This document shows positions 55,899 to 64,000 of a stretch of DNA of 64,000 bases, piece by piece (position 1 is the stretch's first letter; each line of letters starts with the position of its first letter). The stretch is taken from positions 186,001 through 250,000 of the forward strand of contig JAQWSU010000030.1 in NCBI GenBank assembly GCA_029243025.1, read 5' to 3'. Below the pieces are notes generated by a model, which was not told the origin of the DNA, did not search any database, and worked only from the letters and a program-made list of their open reading frames with translations. Source of the DNA: Pirellulaceae bacterium (GTDB lineage: Bacteria > Planctomycetota > Planctomycetia > Pirellulales > Pirellulaceae). Made by a program: the position numbers and the translations under genes.

Positions 55899-56430
55899 TC
55901 AGTCAGTGAGAGGTTTCACCTGAAGATTCTTGTAAAGAACCTTGCTCTTGGGATCGTGGGCTTGTAACGCCATTCGATCGCTCGAGAGTTGACGTTCTGG
56001 TCGATCCAAATTGGCCGGTTCGGTGTAGTCAGTGATGGTTTCGCCATTGATCTTCACGACGATGTGCTTGCCCTTAACGATAATCTCGTAGGTAAACCAC
56101 TCGTTGTCCTTGGCCGGTGACTTGAAATTGTCTTTGACATTGTACAAGCCGGGCGTCTTCTTGGGGTCCGTGTGCGTCGCATTCACTTGCGCCTCGTAAC
56201 CACGATTGGGCCAGCCGGCATCAACGTATTTGGTGTGGAAGTAGATTACGGAGTTTGAGCCAGGAGTCGTCATGACATCTACTTTGAAGTGAAAGTCTTT
56301 GAAGGTAGTTTTTCTGTCCTCGCCGACAAAAAAACATGAGCTCGTGGGCCATTCACGACCAATAATCCGTCTTCGACTCGGAAAGCTTTTGGATCTTCAT
56401 TGATCTTTCAACCGCTGAGATCCTTTCCTC
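55899..56430 (-). pseudogene. Broken DUF1080 (3-keto-disaccharide hydrolase-like) gene
   Basis: The last 124 codons are intact and clearly DUF1080: MTTPGSNSVIYFHTKYVDAGWPNRGYE (in part), HTDPKKTPGLYNVKDN and NEWFTYEIIVKGKHIVVKINGE (in part). Upstream the protein continues in another frame: DPKAFRVEDGLLVVNGPRAHVF, then, after a run of seven A on the plus strand (56328-56334), GEDRKTTFKDFHFKVDV in the first frame. One extra T on the coding strand would join them. Further upstream the family tryptophan of DLSGWK is a TGA stop (plus-strand tca, 56408-56410). No signal peptide remains. So two lesions plus a lost N-terminus make this a pseudogene; ordinary members are secreted sugar hydrolases. Confidence 0.85.
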
Positions 56431-57047
56431 GACTGCGACAGATCTCGAATAAATTGTCGACGATTGAGAATGAAGTCGCTTCCGCTTCGAGTCCGATCGG
56501 GGACAGATGCTGCCGTGACCATGCCGCCTGTCGATTTCCGGCGTGAAGATCAATGCTTCATACCACGGTCATGATAGTCATAACTGGATTGCAACAAGAC
56601 CGTTGACTTACCGGCATTCATCGCAGAGTAATAAAAGTAAACCTTCGCCATCGCACCTTCTGACCGTTGCACTGACCAAAGGCGAACCTCCGTATTGTAG
56701 CGTAGGCGTTCGTCTGGCGTGATGGGCAATGATCGCTAAGCAAAAAAAGCCAGCGACAGTTGGAGGAGAACCGTCGCTGGCTTTACCGCTTCGTCTGGGG
56801 CATGAAGGGCTGCATCAGATGGCGGCCCGGTGGGATTCATGTCAGTGTTGGAGAGAATAGCTGTCGTCTCACAAATCAAAGCAATCAGTGTGCCAATTTC
56901 AAAATGATGATCGGCTGTTGGCCAGATCCTCGCACAACAATGCGGATTTGTTGTTGCCGCGATGATTACCTTCGTTCTTTGCGTTTGATTTTTGCAGCAT
57001 GATGATGGATTTTGACCACCCGGGATGAGTTGTGGAAACGATCCGAT
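56431..57047. other. About 600 bp without a gene, containing one terminator
   Basis: The minus-strand stretch at 56431-56560 may be more decayed sequence ahead of the DUF1080 remnant. The rest, apart from the terminator at 56742-56781, has no frame with a family signature and no RNA gene pattern that I recognise. Confidence 0.45.
56742..56781 (-). terminator. Intrinsic terminator, minus strand
   Basis: On the minus strand GCCAGCGAC and GTCGCTGGC form a perfect 9-bp stem followed by seven T (the A run at 56742-56748). It ends transcription from the NUDIX side about 265 bp after that gene's stop, and shields the DUF1080 remnant from it. Confidence 0.88.
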
Positions 57048-57593
57048 TTAGGACTGATGTTCCAGGTTTAAAAAATAGAGGCCGGCGTAAACCTTGAAAT
57101 CCACTTGCACGCCTCGCTCACGTTCTGTTTGCAGCCAGCTGGGTACTTCTGTCAGTGGGATGGTATGAACAGTAATCGATTCGTTTTCGACGCCGCCCCC
57201 CGCATGGCGTCGCTGCAGCTGAGAGGCACGCATCAAGTGAACGCCCTCGTCAGTTAGTCCAGCCGAGGATACGCCATCCACGAGCAGTTGCAGTCGGCCG
57301 GCTTCGTAGCCGGTTTCCTCGAGGAGTTCGCGACCGGCCGCTTCCTCCCAAGATTCTTTGCGGTGCGCCGGATCGTCGCCAACGAGTCCTGCCGGGAGTT
57401 CGATCACTGGCCCGGCGACCGGAATGCGATACTGTTCAATGAGCACCAGATGCCGGTCGTCTGTGACAGCGACGACTCCGACGGCGCCGATCGAATTTGG
57501 GCGACGTGCATAGGTCCAGTGTCCGTGTTGCACCAGTTGTAAATAATTCGTTTCGGCCAGGATTTCCGGCTTTGATTCGTTCGTTGGTTTCAT
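57048..57593 (-). CDS. NUDIX hydrolase, ADP-ribose pyrophosphatase type
   Basis: The 181-residue protein has the Nudix box in GLVGDDPAHRKESWEEAAGRELLEETGY (shown in part), with the extra residues between G and the REL-EE core that are typical of the ADP-ribose pyrophosphatase group, and the preceding LIEQYRIPVAGPVIELPAG. It hydrolyses ADP-ribose or related nucleoside diphosphates linked to another group. The start is the ATG complementary to 57591-57593 (MKPTNESK). It is divergent from the LarA-like gene, with 196 bp between. A terminator at 56742-56781 on the same strand probably ends its transcript. Confidence 0.92.
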   Translation of the reverse strand: MKPTNESKPEILAETNYLQLVQHGHWTYARRPNSIGAVGVVAVTDDRHLVLIEQYRIPVAGPVIELPAGLVGDDPAHRKESWEEAAGRELLEETGYEAGRLQLLVDGVSSAGLTDEGVHLMRASQLQRRHAGGGVENESITVHTIPLTEVPSWLQTERERGVQVDFKVYAGLYFLNLEHQS

Positions 57594-57789
57594 CAGGAAA
57601 GGGTCTTATTCGAATGGTTTTTGGCCGATCAAGGTTCAATGCGAGAACTCCCGACTTCGCTCTGGTAGCCTGACCAAATCAGATCGATAGTGTAGGATGC
57701 TGTGCGAGGAACGCTAGGCCGCTGGTTTGGAAAGGTCGGCTGAAAATTGCGTTCGTTTCATCAACTCAGACTTGTCCAAGTGAGTCATC

Positions 57790-59067
57790 ATGAGTTTGTA
57801 TTTTGCCGCCGGTTCGCCCACGACCGTGCTGACCGACGAGGATTTACAGCAAGCGCTTGCCGGCTGTTTTCAGCAATTAGGGTTGCGCGAGCGAGTGCTG
57901 ATTATTCCGCCAGATTTTACCCGATTTCACAGTCAGGCTGGCAAGATCACTTGCATGATCCATGAACAGCTCGGGAATCATGTCGTCGATGTGATGCCCG
58001 CGCTGGGAACCCACGATGCGATGGAAAGCTGGCAGTTGGAGCGGATGTATCCCTCGATCCCGCCAGGCTTGATTCGTGTGCATGACTGGCGAAAAGATGT
58101 CGTGACGATTGGGCAAGTGCCCGCCGAGTTCGTTGCGGATGTGACCGATGGTTTATGGACACGGCCGTGGCCAGCGCAATTGAATCGGCTGCTTTGGGAA
58201 GGGCAACACGATCTGATCATGTCGATCGGGCAAGTCGTTCCCCACGAGGTCATTGGCATGGCCAACTACAATAAAAATATTTTCGTTGGGACCGGTGGCA
58301 GTACGGGTATTAATGAGAGTCATTTCATCGGAGCTGCGTACGGAATGGAGCGAATGATGGGACGAGCCGATACACCGCTTCGTCGCATCCTAAATCAAGC
58401 CGAGTCGCTTTTCTGTCAGCATTTGCCGCTGTTGTATGTGTTGACCGTTGTGGGGGAGGATGAAAGAGGTCAGCTTGTGATCCGCGGACTTTTTATCGGC
58501 GATGATCCAGAGTGTTTCGAGCGAGCCAGTGAATTGTCTCTGCAAGTGAATTTTACCTTGATGGATCAGCAGCCTGATACGGTGGTGGCTTATCTCGACC
58601 CCGAAGAATTCCATAGTACGTGGCTGGGTAACAAGGCTGTCTATCGGACTCGACTGTTAATTGCCGATGAGGGCGAATTGATTGTGCTGGCGCCCGGAGT
58701 GAAAACATTCGGAGAGGACAAACAAATCGATCTGCTGATTCGTAAATATGGCTACAGAAAGACGGAAGAAGTCATGAAGTTCGTCGACGAGCAGGATGAC
58801 CTGCGGCAGAATCTATCGGCAGCAGCTCATCTGATTCACGGCTCGTCGGAAGGGCGATTTCGAATCACCTACTGCCCAGGTCATCTGACAGAAGCCGAAG
58901 TCCGAGGCGTGGGTTATCAGTATGGAGATTTGACGGAGATGATTGAGACTTACAATCCAGAACGACTTTCTGATGGCTGGAATGACGTTGAGGGGAAACG
59001 GATTTTCTTCGTCCGAAATCCCGCACTCGGTCTCTGGGCGTCGAAAGCGAGGTTGACCAACGGATGA
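57790..59067 (+). CDS. LarA-like nickel-pincer-dependent racemase/epimerase
   Basis: LarA uses a nickel-pincer nucleotide cofactor to racemise lactate; homologues act on other 2-hydroxy acids. This 425-residue protein keeps the key residues with the spacing of the Lactiplantibacillus enzyme: H152 (VPHEV), K162 (NYNKNIF, which holds the cofactor) and H178 (GINESHF), matching H174, K184 and H200. H75 in LGTHDAM is a candidate for the other catalytic histidine (H108), though its spacing differs. The sequence between is divergent (GMANYNKN instead of GFSGGAK), so a substrate other than lactate is likely. Its stop overlaps the next gene by 4 bp. larC is in this window at 39762. Confidence 0.88.
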   Translation: MSLYFAAGSPTTVLTDEDLQQALAGCFQQLGLRERVLIIPPDFTRFHSQAGKITCMIHEQLGNHVVDVMPALGTHDAMESWQLERMYPSIPPGLIRVHDWRKDVVTIGQVPAEFVADVTDGLWTRPWPAQLNRLLWEGQHDLIMSIGQVVPHEVIGMANYNKNIFVGTGGSTGINESHFIGAAYGMERMMGRADTPLRRILNQAESLFCQHLPLLYVLTVVGEDERGQLVIRGLFIGDDPECFERASELSLQVNFTLMDQQPDTVVAYLDPEEFHSTWLGNKAVYRTRLLIADEGELIVLAPGVKTFGEDKQIDLLIRKYGYRKTEEVMKFVDEQDDLRQNLSAAAHLIHGSSEGRFRITYCPGHLTEAEVRGVGYQYGDLTEMIETYNPERLSDGWNDVEGKRIFFVRNPALGLWASKARLTNG

Positions 59068-59693
59068 CAAAAGAAATTGAACGTCGGCCCTGGCAACGTG
59101 TGATTGATGGAGTTGCTCGAGCAGTGCGGCTGGGCCGAATGCCAGAGGGGATTGAAGAGCATCGAGGACAAATTGTATTTCCCGGTGCCTTCAACCCGAT
59201 GCACGCGGGCCATCAACGGATGGCCGAACTGGCGGCCGATTGGTTTGATCGGCCGGTCGAGTTCGAGTTGTCGATCCACAATGTCGATAAGCCGACGCTG
59301 GAATCCGATGAAATTGCCCGTCGAATGGCACAATTCCAATCCCAGCACATTGTTTGGATTACTCGAACTCCCACTTTTAAGGAAAAGGCGCGCCAGTTCC
59401 CGGGAGCAACTTTTGTGATCGGATTTGATACGCTGCAGCGTATGATCGACCCGACCTATTACAATCGGGGGCCCCAGGGACGAGATGCGGCGTTGACAAA
59501 AATTTACCAGCAAGATTGTCGATTTGTCGTTTTCGGGCGGGAAAGTGGCGGCCAATTCGGAACGGCAGCCGAGCTTGATCTGCCATCCGAATTGGGCGAA
59601 CGGTGTCGCACGGTGACCTCCGATGAATTCCGGCTAGATATCTCTTCCACACAACTGCGGCGAGCGAGTGAAGGTCTGGCTGATGTTCCCTGA
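59064..59693 (+). CDS. HIGH-superfamily nucleotidyltransferase (NMN/NaMN adenylyltransferase-like)
   Basis: The 209-residue protein has the nucleotidyltransferase alpha/beta motif FPGAFNPMHAGH (H47 and H50 of the HxGH signature), a Rossmann-like core with FVIGFDTLQRMIDP, and the C-terminal ISSTQLRR motif that binds ATP phosphates in NadD/NadM/CoaD type enzymes. It transfers a nucleotide, most likely adenylate, to a phosphorylated small molecule. It is longer at the N-terminus than NadD (about 30 extra residues, ending RMPEGIEEHRG). Its ATG lies within the LarA-like gene (ATGA overlap), so it may be coupled to racemase or cofactor metabolism: the pincer cofactor is made from nicotinic acid adenine dinucleotide, the product of NadD-type enzymes. 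Confidence 0.85.
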   Translation: MTKEIERRPWQRVIDGVARAVRLGRMPEGIEEHRGQIVFPGAFNPMHAGHQRMAELAADWFDRPVEFELSIHNVDKPTLESDEIARRMAQFQSQHIVWITRTPTFKEKARQFPGATFVIGFDTLQRMIDPTYYNRGPQGRDAALTKIYQQDCRFVVFGRESGGQFGTAAELDLPSELGERCRTVTSDEFRLDISSTQLRRASEGLADVP

Positions 59694-59828
59694 TCGCCAA
59701 TCAGTCCAGAGCTTGGGAGTTTCCAATTGCCCTCCAGAGGGGTAGGCTCTATACTTGCGGTTCCCCCCACCAATGCTCGCGGTCGACGCCGACGTTGGTT
59801 TCTCTAGAAGTTCACAAATACCGTTCGC

Positions 59829-60869
59829 ATGTCAGATTCTGGATCGAGAGCTTCGCATCAAATGGAACGGCCGCTTTTCGCTGGCGTTGACGTTGGCGGT
59901 ACCAATATCAAATTAGGGATCGTTGACAATCAAGGTCAAACGATCCTGAAGCGGTCGATTGCCACCGATGAGGAGCAGGGACCGGCCGCTGCGATGGAGC
60001 GGGTTGCTGACCAAATCAAGAAGATGATGGGCGAGCTGAATCTGTCGGCGGACGGTATCGCTGCTGTCGGATTGGCCACTCCTGGCACGATGGATCTCAA
60101 GGCCGGTTTACTGTTGCACCCGCATAATCTGCCACATTGGTGGGAGTTCCCGATCCGAGATTGCCTGCGGGAGTGTTGTCATTTACCCGTCTGGTTTGGA
60201 AACGATGCCAATGTGGCCGCTTTGGGTGAATTCTGGGTCGGTATCGGAAGCAATCATTCGAGCATTGCTTTCTTGACACTGGGAACAGGAGTCGGTGGGG
60301 GAATTATCATCGATTCTCAGGTCATTGACGGTGAGAATAGCGCTGGTAGTGAGTTAGGTCACACGATCATTGACTTTACCGGGTCAGGACGCATGTGCGG
60401 CTGTGGTCAGCGAGGTCATTTAGAGGCGTATGCGAGTGGTAAAGCGGTCGTACAGCGTACTCTCGAACAATTGTCTCAGGGGATCAAAAGTGGATTGTCG
60501 GATCGACTTGCTGAAGCTGGTGAATTAACGCCACTGATGGTTGCCGAAGAAGCGGAACGCGGAGATTCTCTGGCGCGAGAAATCGTACTCGATACGGCCA
60601 AGTATCTGGGGGTTGGAGCAGTCAATGTGATGCACACGGTTGACCCCAGCGCGGTGATTTTTGGTGGAGCGATGAATTTCGGGGGCTCCGACAGTGAATT
60701 AGGAATGGAGTTTCTCAACCGTATTCGACAGGAGGTTCGCGACAGGGCCTTTCCTGTGTTGGTGGAACGCACCCGCATCGATTTTGCGACGCTAGGCGGT
60801 GATGCCGGCTATATTGGTGCGGCGGGTATGGCGCGAAATGGGCAGCAAAGTTCTTCGATCAATGAATGA
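59829..60869 (+). CDS. ROK-family sugar kinase (glucokinase-like)
   Basis: The 346-residue protein has the ATP-binding DVGGTNIKLG motif near the start, the sugar-binding block with WFGNDANVAALGE, LGTGVGGGIIID, and the ROK zinc signature GRMCGCGQRGHLE. In that signature the fourth ligand position is histidine (CGCGQRGH) rather than the more common cysteine, a known variant among glucokinases. It phosphorylates glucose or a similar hexose. I chose ATG 59829; a later ATG (MERPLFAGVD, 59862) would leave the same domain. A hairpin overlapping its stop codon, 60864-60893, probably terminates transcription. Confidence 0.93.
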   Translation: MSDSGSRASHQMERPLFAGVDVGGTNIKLGIVDNQGQTILKRSIATDEEQGPAAAMERVADQIKKMMGELNLSADGIAAVGLATPGTMDLKAGLLLHPHNLPHWWEFPIRDCLRECCHLPVWFGNDANVAALGEFWVGIGSNHSSIAFLTLGTGVGGGIIIDSQVIDGENSAGSELGHTIIDFTGSGRMCGCGQRGHLEAYASGKAVVQRTLEQLSQGIKSGLSDRLAEAGELTPLMVAEEAERGDSLAREIVLDTAKYLGVGAVNVMHTVDPSAVIFGGAMNFGGSDSELGMEFLNRIRQEVRDRAFPVLVERTRIDFATLGGDAGYIGAAGMARNGQQSSSINE

Positions 60870-60893
60870 CCGTCGGTTGTCGGTCGGTCATTC
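60864..60893 (+). terminator. Hairpin overlapping the ROK stop codon, probable terminator
   Basis: GAATGACCG (60864-60872) and CGGTCATTC (60885-60893) pair perfectly with a 12-base loop, followed by TTGTT. The stop codon at 60867-60869 is within the left arm. The T run is short, so termination strength is uncertain. Confidence 0.6.
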
Positions 60894-60950
60894 TTGTTCA
60901 ATGTCGATTTGATTGTAGGTTTCCAAAACGTTTGAAGCCCTCGGTGTCGC

Positions 60951-62780
60951 GTGTCAAAAATAATCCACCCGAATTGCCAGAATATTCGCAACTTTTGCAT
61001 CGTTGCTCACATTGACCATGGGAAGAGCACGCTTGCCGATCGATTGCTCGAATCTACCGGAACGGTCGAGCATCGTGAGATGAAGGAACAGTTGCTCGAT
61101 GATATGGAACTGGAACGTGCTCGGGGAATTACGATCAAAGCGCGAGCCGTGTGCATGAAGTTTCGCCGAGATGATGGGGAAACGTTTGAGCTGAATTTGA
61201 TCGACACTCCAGGGCACGTCGATTTCCATTACGAGGTTTCCCGATCTCTCACTTGTTGCGAAGGTGCCTTGCTGCTTGTGGATGCCTTTCAGGGCGTTGA
61301 AGCTCAAACCGTTGCCAACGCCTATGCGGCCATGGAACATGATTTGACGATTATTCCCGTCGTCAACAAGATCGATCTTTCGCATGCCCGTACAGACCAA
61401 GTTATTGAGGAAATGGAGCAGTCGCTGGGTGTGGAGTCGGATGACGTTTTGCGGGTGAGTGCAAAAAGTGGAATTGGAATTAGCGACTTGCTGGATTCGA
61501 TTCTCGAACGTGTACCGGCTCCCGAAGGCGATCCTGATGGGGGGCTTCAAGCGATGGTCTTCGACTCGAACTATGATCGTTTTCGTGGTGCCATCACCTA
61601 TGTTCGAATCATGAATGGAACAATTTGCAAAGGTGAAAAGCTGCGATTCATGCGCGCCGGCACCACGCACGAAGTCATCGAAGTCGGACAGTTTACGCCC
61701 CAACGAGAAGCTTGTGATGCCTTGCATGCGGGGCAGGTGGGGTATTTGATCTGTAACATCAAATCAATAGATGCCGTCCATATCGGAGACACGATTTGCC
61801 ATGCGGCGGATGAGTCGATTGAAGCACTGATCGGATATCAGGAACCGAAGCGGATGGTCTACTGCGGTTTGTTCCCATCCGATGGGCAAGATTTTGAAGA
61901 ACTGCGCGACGCGCTCAATCGACTCTCGATTAATGACCCCAGCTTTGAGTTCGAACCCGAGACGAGCGAGGCTTTAGGTTTTGGCTTTCGTTGCGGATTC
62001 CTGGGTTTGCTGCACATGGAAATCGTACAACAACGCCTGGAGCAGGAATCGGATATCGACTTGGTGCAAACCGCACCCAATGTGACCTATGAGGTTGTCA
62101 AAAGTAGGACGGGTGAAACGGTCGAGATTCATCGTCCCCAAGAGGTACCCGATTCGGGCGATATTGACGAATTTCGTCAACCAATCGTGCGCGTCAATCT
62201 GGTGCAACCCACCGAGTTCATCGGCCCTGTGATGCAACTCTGTCAGGATCGTCGAGGAATCCTGATTCGGACGGAGTACCTGTCACCCACTCGAGCCATG
62301 TTGACCTACGACTTGCCCCTGGCGGAAGTCATCTACGATCTGCACGATAAATTGAAAAGTGTCACACGCGGCTATGGTACGATGGATTATGAGTTCCTCG
62401 GCTATCAGCCGGCCGAACTGGTGCGACTTGATATTCTCGTTAACGGCAACCGCGTCGATGCACTCTCCGTCATCTGCGATCGTCGTGATGCGGATCGTCG
62501 AGGTCGTGCCGTTGTTAAAAAATTGAAGAATGAGATAGATCGACACATGTTCGAAGTGGCTGTGCAAGCTGCGATCGGATCTCGCGTGATTGCTCGTGAA
62601 ACGGTGCCTGCCATGCGAAAGAATGTTACCGCCAAATGCTACGGTGGTGATATCTCGCGAAAACGTAAGTTGTGGGCCAAGCAACGCGAGGGAAAAAAAC
62701 GGATGAAGTCGATTGGGCAGGTCGACATCCCACAGAAAGCCTTTATGGCCGTGCTCGATACGGGTGAGGCCAAAAAGTAA
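60951..62780 (+). CDS. lepA: Elongation factor 4 (LepA)
   Basis: LepA is the ribosome-associated GTPase that helps ribosomes under stress and during 30S maturation. The 609-residue protein has the P-loop AHIDHGKST, the switch DTPGHVDF, the base-recognition NKIDLSHA, and the LepA-specific C-terminus with GRAVVKKLKNEIDRHMFEVAVQAAIG (in part), CYGGDISRKRKLWAKQREGKKRMKSIG and QKAFMAVL. The start is GTG 60951 (MSKIIHPNCQNIRNFCIVAHID), which gives the usual short N-terminus; no better ATG lies nearby. The gene is followed 12 bp downstream by signal peptidase I, the gene order also seen in E. coli (lepA-lepB). Confidence 0.97.
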   Translation: MSKIIHPNCQNIRNFCIVAHIDHGKSTLADRLLESTGTVEHREMKEQLLDDMELERARGITIKARAVCMKFRRDDGETFELNLIDTPGHVDFHYEVSRSLTCCEGALLLVDAFQGVEAQTVANAYAAMEHDLTIIPVVNKIDLSHARTDQVIEEMEQSLGVESDDVLRVSAKSGIGISDLLDSILERVPAPEGDPDGGLQAMVFDSNYDRFRGAITYVRIMNGTICKGEKLRFMRAGTTHEVIEVGQFTPQREACDALHAGQVGYLICNIKSIDAVHIGDTICHAADESIEALIGYQEPKRMVYCGLFPSDGQDFEELRDALNRLSINDPSFEFEPETSEALGFGFRCGFLGLLHMEIVQQRLEQESDIDLVQTAPNVTYEVVKSRTGETVEIHRPQEVPDSGDIDEFRQPIVRVNLVQPTEFIGPVMQLCQDRRGILIRTEYLSPTRAMLTYDLPLAEVIYDLHDKLKSVTRGYGTMDYEFLGYQPAELVRLDILVNGNRVDALSVICDRRDADRRGRAVVKKLKNEIDRHMFEVAVQAAIGSRVIARETVPAMRKNVTAKCYGGDISRKRKLWAKQREGKKRMKSIGQVDIPQKAFMAVLDTGEAKK

Positions 62781-62792
62781 GGTCCGTTTCGA

Positions 62793-64000
62793 ATGGCCCA
62801 CGCCGCTTCCCATCCGGAAGAGTCTGCAGGACGGCAGCAACGATTTTCCATCGCTCATCGCTGGGCCTTTCTGGCTGTCTGCCTGCTGCTCGTCAGCGGT
62901 TGGGCCTGTTCACGTCTTGTCGTTCGTGGCCTTGTGTTTCCGATTCGCGTTGTCGAAGGTTCGATGGCGCCCAACTTGTGCGGCGACCATTATCAGATTC
63001 ATTGTCCCCAGTGTGGATCGTTTTTTCGGGTAGATGCGCTCCTGCCCCATGACTTTATCCTAACCTGTCCTCAATGCGGGCATCGATTTGAATATGAACC
63101 CGGCACTCGAATCCCCGGCGATCGTGTTATTCTCAATCGTTGGGATGGTCTCACCGCGAACATTCAAAGATGGGATCTGGTTGCGGCGACCGACCCATTG
63201 CATGCTAGGCGATTAGTGGTCAAGCGAGTGGTTGCCTTGCCGGGTGAGCGAGTGTCCATTGAGCATGGAAATGTACTCATCAATGGAAAGCTGGTGAGGA
63301 AATCCTTGCCCCAATTGCGGGCGATGGCGATTCTGGTCTCAGATGAACCAGCCCCTCAGAAACGATCCATTCCGTCGTCTTGGCTTCCACTGAAACCTGA
63401 GAAGGGATGGTCTCAGCAGCATGGGATTTGGTCTTACTCGAGAAATACCGCGGTCACAGCAGCTTACAGCTGGCTCGTGTTTTCGCCGAGGGAACGGCTT
63501 GGCAGGCAACCCACTGCCGTATTCGATGATTATCCCTACAACCAATCGACGTCGCGGCAACTGCAGGTCGTGAATGATCTGTTGCTGACCGTTGAGCCGG
63601 AAACAGAAAATTGCGATGAGCTGAAATTTCGGCTGCAGCAGTCCGATCAAGTTTGGGAAGTCGTACTCGATTTCGATCGCCGGGAAATTCAATGGGTCTC
63701 CCAGAATGAGACTCTCATTTCGCCCCGGCTGCCGTCGCAGATCTCCATGGTCGAACTGGCTATTTGTGATGGTCAACTGCTACTTGGAATTAATGGCAAG
63801 CCCGTTCTGATGGAAGCCGCTGTGGCAATCTGGGGTGTCCGGTCGCCAGTGATCTCAATCGGGGCAAGATCTGGAAATCTAAAGCTCAAACGATTGTCGG
63901 TGGCAAGAGATGTCTTTTATCTGCCTCCAAGGCGGACCCTCTTAGAAAATGATTTTTCCTGGCAATTATCGAAAGAGGAATTTTTCTTGCTCGGCGACAA
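62793..64000 (+). CDS. lepB: Signal peptidase I with inserted zinc ribbon (3' end outside window)
   Basis: The frame starts at ATG 62793 and is open to the edge (402 codons). After one membrane helix (about residues 27-43) comes the catalytic serine in EGSMAPN (S57), and later the catalytic lysine in VVKRVVALPGERV (K144). The GDN box (FFLLGDN) is at the window edge, so the last conserved box lies outside. Between serine and lysine is a zinc ribbon: C71-x2-C74 (HCPQCG) and C92-x2-C95 (TCPQCGHRF). Long insertions (about residues 170-380) separate the lysine region from the GDN box. It removes signal peptides from exported proteins, many of which are encoded in this window. It follows lepA as in many bacteria. 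Confidence 0.94.
   Translation, partial: MAHAASHPEESAGRQQRFSIAHRWAFLAVCLLLVSGWACSRLVVRGLVFPIRVVEGSMAPNLCGDHYQIHCPQCGSFFRVDALLPHDFILTCPQCGHRFEYEPGTRIPGDRVILNRWDGLTANIQRWDLVAATDPLHARRLVVKRVVALPGERVSIEHGNVLINGKLVRKSLPQLRAMAILVSDEPAPQKRSIPSSWLPLKPEKGWSQQHGIWSYSRNTAVTAAYSWLVFSPRERLGRQPTAVFDDYPYNQSTSRQLQVVNDLLLTVEPETENCDELKFRLQQSDQVWEVVLDFDRREIQWVSQNETLISPRLPSQISMVELAICDGQLLLGINGKPVLMEAAVAIWGVRSPVISIGARSGNLKLKRLSVARDVFYLPPRRTLLENDFSWQLSKEEFFLLGD

Noticed and set aside
59829-60869. ROK kinase missing a zinc-signature cysteine as a loss-of-function sign
   Set aside because: Histidine in that position is a known natural variant of glucokinases, so it is not evidence of decay.

Overview
The window is bacterial and almost certainly from a member of the Planctomycetota, most likely the Pirellulales. 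This rests on protein signatures: a giant exported protein starting with an LEPR-XLL type motif (LENLEARQLLA), a secreted multi-haem cytochrome c / PA14 protein, DUF1571 and DUF1080 proteins, sialate O-acetylesterase, several membrane-linked Ser/Thr kinases, an ECF sigma factor paired with a zinc-finger anti-sigma-like protein, and a signal peptidase I with an inserted zinc ribbon. No rRNA, tRNA, CRISPR array, insertion sequence or phage module was found.

Layout. 1-3126 (minus): a LolD/MacB-type ABC transporter followed by a secreted protein cut by the left edge. 3384-6647: smpB, then lipB-lipA (overlapping) and pdxH. 7052-9938: a tightly overlapping pgsB-pgsC-pgsW poly-gamma-glutamate operon. 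10046-12646: a membrane protein, a decayed ribokinase gene and about 0.5 kb without an intact gene. 12647-18609: a signalling cluster (membrane coiled-coil protein, FHA protein, polytopic Ser/Thr kinase, membrane protein, ECF sigma factor, ZAS-like protein). 18651-25561: secreted esterase, sialate O-acetylesterase and the PA14/cytochrome protein. 25616-33892: the 2758-residue lamin-tail/CotH protein. 34145-40925: a second kinase, a DUF1571 protein, a glycosyltransferase coupled to a degenerate receiver protein, and larC.

41183-50355 holds a thioredoxin lipoprotein with a clear terminator, then a membrane coiled-coil protein, a PspA/Vipp1-like coiled-coil protein, a Vps4-like AAA ATPase, a receiver-ATPase-FHA fusion and, convergent to it, a hybrid histidine kinase. 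50544-55713: membrane protein, acyl-CoA ligase, ppk1 and sixA. 55899-56430 is a broken DUF1080 gene. 57048-64000: NUDIX hydrolase, a LarA-like racemase overlapping a HIGH-superfamily nucleotidyltransferase, ROK kinase, lepA, and signal peptidase I running off the right edge.

The best candidate for an undescribed system is the PspA-like / Vps4-like pair at 42770-47594. It resembles an ESCRT-III plus Vps4 membrane-remodelling module in a phylum known for elaborate internal membranes. Other points worth attention are a LipB homologue lacking both catalytic residues, the LarA plus nucleotidyltransferase pairing, and two pseudogenes with clearly mapped lesions. All family assignments were made by reading the translations; no database search was possible.
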